NCBI RefSeq assembly: GCF_030227115.1
Contig: NZ_JASSUA010000008.1
Span: forward strand, 1 to 8,774
Reading direction: 5' to 3'
Origin: Marinobacter sp. SS13-12
GTDB taxonomy: Bacteria; Pseudomonadota; Gammaproteobacteria; Pseudomonadales; Oleiphilaceae
DNA: 8,774 nucleotides
The position numbers and the translations under genes were made by a program. Below the pieces are notes generated by a model that had not been told where the DNA came from, did not search any database, and saw nothing but the letters and a program-made list of their open reading frames with translations. How positions within the stretch are numbered: the first letter of the stretch is position 1; every line of letters starts with the position of its first letter. Below are positions 5,746-8,774 of this stretch, in pieces.

Positions 5746-6714
5746 ATGAAATCCAGAGCACTCCTCGGCCTCCTGGCAGACGGGCAGGTCCATTCCGGTG
5801 AGTCACTTGCCGCCAGTCTTGGCATCAGCCGCACGGCGATCTGGAAGCAGATCCGTCGTGCCATGGACAAAGGTATCCGGATAGAAACCATCCGCGGCAA
5901 GGGCTATCGTCTGCTGACGGATATGGACCTGCTCGATCAGAGCCAGATCCTGAAAGGCCTTGGCGTGCGACATCGTTCTGCCATTGAGCTGATGGTTCTG
6001 GACGAGGTGGACTCGACCAATGCCGAAATCGTGCGGCGGCGCCAGGACCCCGCAACCGGCCGCATTCCCATTTGTATCGCGGACTGTCAGACCGCTGGCC
6101 GCGGTAGGCGCGGGCGGCCATGGCAAAGTCCCCGGGGTCAGAACCTCTACCTTAGCCTGGGGCTTACCTTTCGGGGCAGCTTTGCCATGCTCGACGGGTT
6201 GAGCCTGGTGCTGGGTGTCGCTGTCGCTGAAGCGCTGGAGCATCAGGGAGTGGCTGGTGTGGGGCTGAAATGGCCCAATGACATTTTCGTTGGAGGCAGC
6301 AAGCTCTCCGGTATCCTGGTTGAACTTCAGGGAGAGCTCGAAGAGGGTGTTGTGAAGGTGGTGGCCGGTATTGGTATGAATGTACACATGACTGACGCTG
6401 CAGGTGTCGACCAGGCCTGGAGCAGTCTGGCCCGGGCTGTGCCTGAACGCCGCTGGTGCCGTAACGAACTTGCGGCATCGGTCATCAATTCGGTTCTGGG
6501 AGCCGTGGATGAGTTCGCGGAGCAAGGCTTCGGCGGGTTCCGGGAGCGCTGGCAGAGCCGTGACATCTTCGCCGGAAAGCCGCTGGTGGCCACCCAGGGT
6601 GAGCTTTCCGGAATCGGCCGCGGTATAGACGACTCCGGCAACTACCTGATCGCAGAGGGTGAAGAGCTGGTAAAGGTTCGTGCCGGTGAGATAAGCCTGC
6701 GGGTGCAGTCATGA
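5746..6714 (+). CDS. birA: Bifunctional biotin-protein ligase / biotin operon repressor BirA
   Basis: Cytoplasmic enzyme that activates biotin with ATP to biotinyl-5'-AMP and transfers it to the lysine of biotin carboxyl carrier protein (AccB). It also represses biotin genes when loaded with biotinyl-AMP. At 322 residues it matches the length of the E. coli protein (321). The N-terminal winged helix-turn-helix is present (about 17-56: 'SGESLAASLGISRTAIWKQI', wing 'RGKGYRL'), so this is the regulatory class, not the short ligase-only form. Catalytic landmarks are D89-S-T-N92, the biotinyl-AMP loop GRGRRGR (118-124), KWPND (175-179), SKLSGILVE (185-193, containing the lysine corresponding to the E. 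coli active-site region) and GIGMN (208-212). A C-terminal SH3-like domain follows, about 270-320. The last bases overlap the next gene (ATGA). Confidence 0.97.
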   Translation: MKSRALLGLLADGQVHSGESLAASLGISRTAIWKQIRRAMDKGIRIETIRGKGYRLLTDMDLLDQSQILKGLGVRHRSAIELMVLDEVDSTNAEIVRRRQDPATGRIPICIADCQTAGRGRRGRPWQSPRGQNLYLSLGLTFRGSFAMLDGLSLVLGVAVAEALEHQGVAGVGLKWPNDIFVGGSKLSGILVELQGELEEGVVKVVAGIGMNVHMTDAAGVDQAWSSLARAVPERRWCRNELAASVINSVLGAVDEFAEQGFGGFRERWQSRDIFAGKPLVATQGELSGIGRGIDDSGNYLIAEGEELVKVRAGEISLRVQS

Positions 6715-7448
6715 AGCTGCTGATAGATGCCGGGAACACCCGTATAAAATGGCAGCTGCGCGCTCGCGGAGATGTGCTGGAAAAGGGTTTTGCAAGTCTG
6801 GACGAGGACGGGGGCTTTCAGGATTGGGCCCCCTGGGCTGACGCCATTGAGTGTATCGCCATATCGACCGTAATTTCGGAAGACCGACGTCAGCACCTAC
6901 AGGCCAGGCTTGAAGCTGCGTGCAAAGCACCCGTTATCTTTCACTGGGCGGAAAACCGTCGCGGAAAGCTGATGAATGCCTATAGCGATGTGACCAGAAT
7001 GGGGGCCGACCGCTGGCATGCCATGTGCGGTGGCTGGCAGGCGACAGGTGCCGGCGGGTTTGCGGTTGTAGACGCAGGCAGCGCCATTACCGTTGATTAT
7101 GTCGCCAGGTCCGGTGCCCACCTGGGCGGATATATCTTGCCGGGCAAGCAGATGATGCTGCGCTCGCTCAAGCAGGATGCTGCCAGGATAGGGTTCGACA
7201 GTCTGGATGCCGAGCAGGGCAGTCCTGGCGCTTCCACGACAGAGTGCGTCCAGCATGGCTTGGCGTGGCTCCGGGAAGCAATGGTCGCGCGATTACATAA
7301 GGATGTCAGCCATTTCGGGCTGGATCGGGTTCTGGTCACCGGTGGTGATGCTTCGGGCCTGATTGGCGCGGGGCTCTCTGCTATTCATGATCCCTATCTG
7401 GTATTGAACGGGCTTGCAGCCGTTGACGGGGGGTGGGAGCCGGAATGA
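6711..7448 (+). CDS. coaX: Type III pantothenate kinase CoaX
   Basis: Cytoplasmic enzyme for the first step of coenzyme A synthesis: pantothenate + ATP to 4'-phosphopantothenate. The 245-residue length fits the family. Actin-like (ASKHA) fold motifs are visible: phosphate-1 loop D6-A-G-N-T10, G98-A-D-R101 with the aspartate expected to act as general base, D121-A-G-S-A-I-T-V-D129 (phosphate-2), and L138-G-G-Y-I-L-P-G145. The usual Thr after D-x-G is Ser here, a mild change. Type III enzymes are not feedback-inhibited by CoA and need a monovalent cation such as K+ or NH4+ (family knowledge). It overlaps birA by ATGA with no good ribosome site of its own, which suggests translational coupling. 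Confidence 0.96.
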   Translation: MKLLIDAGNTRIKWQLRARGDVLEKGFASLDEDGGFQDWAPWADAIECIAISTVISEDRRQHLQARLEAACKAPVIFHWAENRRGKLMNAYSDVTRMGADRWHAMCGGWQATGAGGFAVVDAGSAITVDYVARSGAHLGGYILPGKQMMLRSLKQDAARIGFDSLDAEQGSPGASTTECVQHGLAWLREAMVARLHKDVSHFGLDRVLVTGGDASGLIGAGLSAIHDPYLVLNGLAAVDGGWEPE

Positions 7449-8188
7449 AGTGGCTTGCCCTTGTTCTGTTATTGGTCAACCTTGCGCTCTGGTTCTACGG
7501 GGATAGTTTCGTTCCGGTTCGAGTCGCCGTGGTATTGGAACAACAGAGCCTGCCCCGGGTAGCGAACCTGAAGACCGATGCTCCCGGGGATCAAGGGCAG
7601 CAGTCGCCGGAGCAGCTACCATCATCGCAACCGTGGTTAGGTGAAGTTCAGCCCGTTGACCCCGTTGAGCCTTTGGTGGTGGCGAGCGAGCCTGTGCCGC
7701 AGACCTATTGCGTTCGCCTGGGCTGGTTCGAGTCCGCTGAGGCAGCACTCGCTGCCTACCTGTCCCTCGGCAGCCCCGGCCTGGCCCATGAAGTCCGGCA
7801 GGAAGAGCGGGAATTGTCGCCGTTACACTGGGTTATTATTCCGCCGCAGCCGGCGGGCAGGGCGCTGGCATTGTTCAATGATCTTCAGCGCCGGGGTATT
7901 GATTCCTACCTTGTCAGGCGGGGAGAAAACAAAAACGCCATATCGCTGGGCCTGTTCGAGTCCAGGCAGGCGGCTGAAATGGTTCTGGAAGAAAAAAAAC
8001 GTCAGAATCTCAATGCAATACTGGCCAACTTCCCCCGAAATCAGATAAGCTACGCGCTCGTTTTTGAGGACGAACTGATGCCGGATTCCGGCGCGGTCGA
8101 GGCGGCAGAATCGGATTACGCAAACAATTTCGACCTCGTCGAAATCAGGCGCTGCGAAGGTGTTGCAACAGACCCTGAAAATCCGTAG
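7445..8188 (+). CDS. Membrane-anchored SPOR-domain protein
   Basis: The 247-residue product has an N-terminal membrane segment (about residues 2-18, K2 then a Leu/Val-rich run) that probably stays as an anchor, placing the rest in the periplasm. A Pro/Gln-rich linker spans about 35-86. A SPOR domain fits about 127-195: strand 'HWVIIP', helix 'ALALFNDLQRRGI', strands 'DSYLV' and 'NAISLGLF', helix 'SRQAAEMVLEEKKRQ'. A similar half-unit precedes it ('CVRLGWFESAEAA', 89-101, against 'AISLGLFESRQAA', 165-177). SPOR domains bind denuded septal peptidoglycan glycans, so a role at the division site is plausible but untested. The ATG at 7445 overlaps the coaX stop (ATGA) and has GGGAG (7435-7439) upstream; an in-frame GTG at 7433 is less likely. 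A protein of this kind follows coaX in Pseudomonas too. Confidence 0.88.
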   Translation: MKWLALVLLLVNLALWFYGDSFVPVRVAVVLEQQSLPRVANLKTDAPGDQGQQSPEQLPSSQPWLGEVQPVDPVEPLVVASEPVPQTYCVRLGWFESAEAALAAYLSLGSPGLAHEVRQEERELSPLHWVIIPPQPAGRALALFNDLQRRGIDSYLVRRGENKNAISLGLFESRQAAEMVLEEKKRQNLNAILANFPRNQISYALVFEDELMPDSGAVEAAESDYANNFDLVEIRRCEGVATDPENP

Positions 8189-8191
8189 TAT
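8163..8191 (+). promoter_or_regulatory. Candidate promoter of the tRNA-tuf operon
   Basis: TTGCAA (8163-8168) and TAGTAT (8186-8191) lie 17 bases apart, inside the 3' end of the SPOR-protein gene and across its stop codon. The bases after the -10 box (ACCGCCCTCGC) are GC-rich, the discriminator type typical of stable-RNA promoters under stringent control. Transcription would start about 20 bases before the first tRNA. Confidence 0.45.
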
Positions 8192-8219
8192 ACCGCCCTC
8201 GCTGAAGAGGCGAATGTGA

Positions 8220-8295
8220 GCTGGCGTAGCTCAGTTGGTAGAGCAGCTGACTTGTAATCAGCAGGTCGGGGGTTCGATTCCGTCCGCCAGCTCCA
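8220..8295 (+). tRNA. tRNA-Thr, anticodon UGU
   Basis: Seventy-six bases with a perfect seven-pair acceptor stem GCTGGCG/CGCCAGC, discriminator T and encoded CCA. The anticodon loop CTTGTAA (8251-8257) gives anticodon TGT at 8253-8255, reading ACA and probably other ACN threonine codons. The TTCGATT T-loop is intact. It is the first of four tRNAs before tuf and corresponds by order to thrU of E. coli. Confidence 0.97.
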
Positions 8296-8336
8296 CTTTT
8301 AGTTTTAATCAGGTTCGCCGTTGGCGAGACTGACTC

Positions 8337-8420
8337 GGAGGGGTTCCCGAGTGGCCAAAGGGATCAGACTGTAAATCTGACGCGAAAGCTTCGCAGGTTC
8401 GAATCCTGCCCCCTCCACCA
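8337..8420 (+). tRNA. tRNA-Tyr, anticodon GUA
   Basis: Eighty-four bases with acceptor stem GGAGGGG/CCCCTCC, discriminator A and encoded CCA. The anticodon GTA is at 8371-8373. A long variable arm (around GCGAAAGCTTCGC) makes it a class II tRNA, as bacterial tRNA-Tyr is. It corresponds by position to tyrU of E. coli. The spacer before it holds a small hairpin TCGCC-GTT-GGCGA (8315-8327), possibly a processing element. Confidence 0.97.
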
Positions 8421-8430
8421 CTTATTGCTC

Positions 8431-8505
<75 letters not shown>

Positions 8506-8526
8506 ATTTGTAGTTGTGTTGAAAGC

Positions 8527-8602
8527 GCTCATGTAGCTCAGTCGGTAGAGCACATCCTTGGTAAGGATGAGGTCACCGGTTCAATTCCGGTCATGAGCTC
8601 CA
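8527..8602 (+). tRNA. tRNA-Thr, anticodon GGU
   Basis: Seventy-six bases with acceptor stem GCTCATG/CATGAGC, discriminator T and encoded CCA. The anticodon stem CATCC/GGATG encloses loop TTGGTAA with anticodon GGT at 8560-8562, reading ACC/ACU. It complements the UGU isoacceptor at the start of the cluster. It corresponds to thrT of E. coli and is followed by tuf after 50 bases with no terminator. Confidence 0.97.
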
Positions 8603-8652
8603 TTATTTGTCCGGTCAACGTCACGGTCTGGTTGATTAGGGAGATAGGTCGA

Positions 8653-8774
8653 ATGTCTAAAGCAAAATTTGAGCGTAACAAGCCACACGTAAACGTGGGC
8701 ACCATTGGTCACGTAGACCATGGCAAGACCACGCTGACAGCCGCGCTGACTCGTGTATGTCACGAAGTGTGGGG
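8653..8774 (+). CDS. tuf: Elongation factor Tu, N-terminal 40 residues (cut by window end)
   Basis: GTPase that delivers aminoacyl-tRNA to the ribosomal A site. The visible start, [16 protein letters not shown], and the G1/P-loop GHVDHGKT at residues 19-26 are those of EF-Tu. The ribosome site AGGGAG (8638-8643) lies 9 bases before the ATG. Placement after the four tRNAs marks it as the tufB-type copy; many gammaproteobacteria carry a second copy in the str operon. The gene continues past the window end and shows no defect in the visible part. Confidence 0.97.
   Translation, partial: MSKAKFERNKPHVNVGTIGHVDHGKTTLTAALTRVCHEVW

Noticed and set aside
5803..6525. Minus-strand ORF of 240 codons opposite birA
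   Set aside because: It lies wholly inside birA, whose protein has every family motif; the antisense product shows no recognisable domain, and open antisense frames are common at this GC content.

Overview
The window looks like a chromosomal piece of a marine-type gammaproteobacterium. Marinobacter or a close relative is my best guess, from the EF-Tu N-terminus, the 5S sequence, the gene order and the moderately high GC; this is inference, since no search was possible. All genes found are on the + strand.

Layout. (1) Bases 1-157 hold the 3' part of a 5S rRNA gene (5' end outside the window) and its strong intrinsic terminator, i.e. the end of an rrn operon. (2) A leader of about 225 bases carries a candidate promoter and a near-perfect 15-base palindrome. 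(3) Bases 383-5628 hold four tightly packed genes for exported proteins of 399, 363, 182 and 799 residues. All four have a Sec-type signal peptide followed at once by the same short acidic motif, roughly [DE]-[LM]-x-x-[LI]-[SD]-[DE]-x-[DE]-[LM]-[SA]-[DE]-[VI]-x-G-[QA]. I recall this motif from the poorly characterised DUF6160 / 'Fil putative pilus system' proteins of Acinetobacter, Pseudomonas and relatives. (4) Bases 5746-8188 hold birA (biotin ligase/repressor), coaX (type III pantothenate kinase) and a membrane-anchored SPOR-domain protein, joined by ATGA overlaps. (5) Bases 8220-8602 hold four tRNA genes, Thr(UGU)-Tyr(GUA)-Gly(UCC)-Thr(GGU), followed by the start of tuf (EF-Tu), which is cut by the window end.

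The housekeeping part follows a known order: rrn-birA-coaX-SPOR-tRNAs-tuf as I recall it from Pseudomonas, and thrU-tyrU-glyT-thrT-tufB as in E. coli. The four-gene cluster sits between the rrn terminator and birA and is the accessory, unexplained part.

The most interesting content is in that cluster. The 799-residue protein is built from a degenerate tandem beta-rich unit of about 105-130 residues, visible at least five times. The 182-residue protein next to it appears to be one copy of the same unit. The shared N-terminal motif resembles the double-glycine leader recognised by C39 peptidases, but it lies behind a Sec signal peptide. Together these suggest an exported, possibly surface-assembled, multi-subunit beta structure whose subunits share a common N-terminal recognition tag. 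That role is inferred, not shown.
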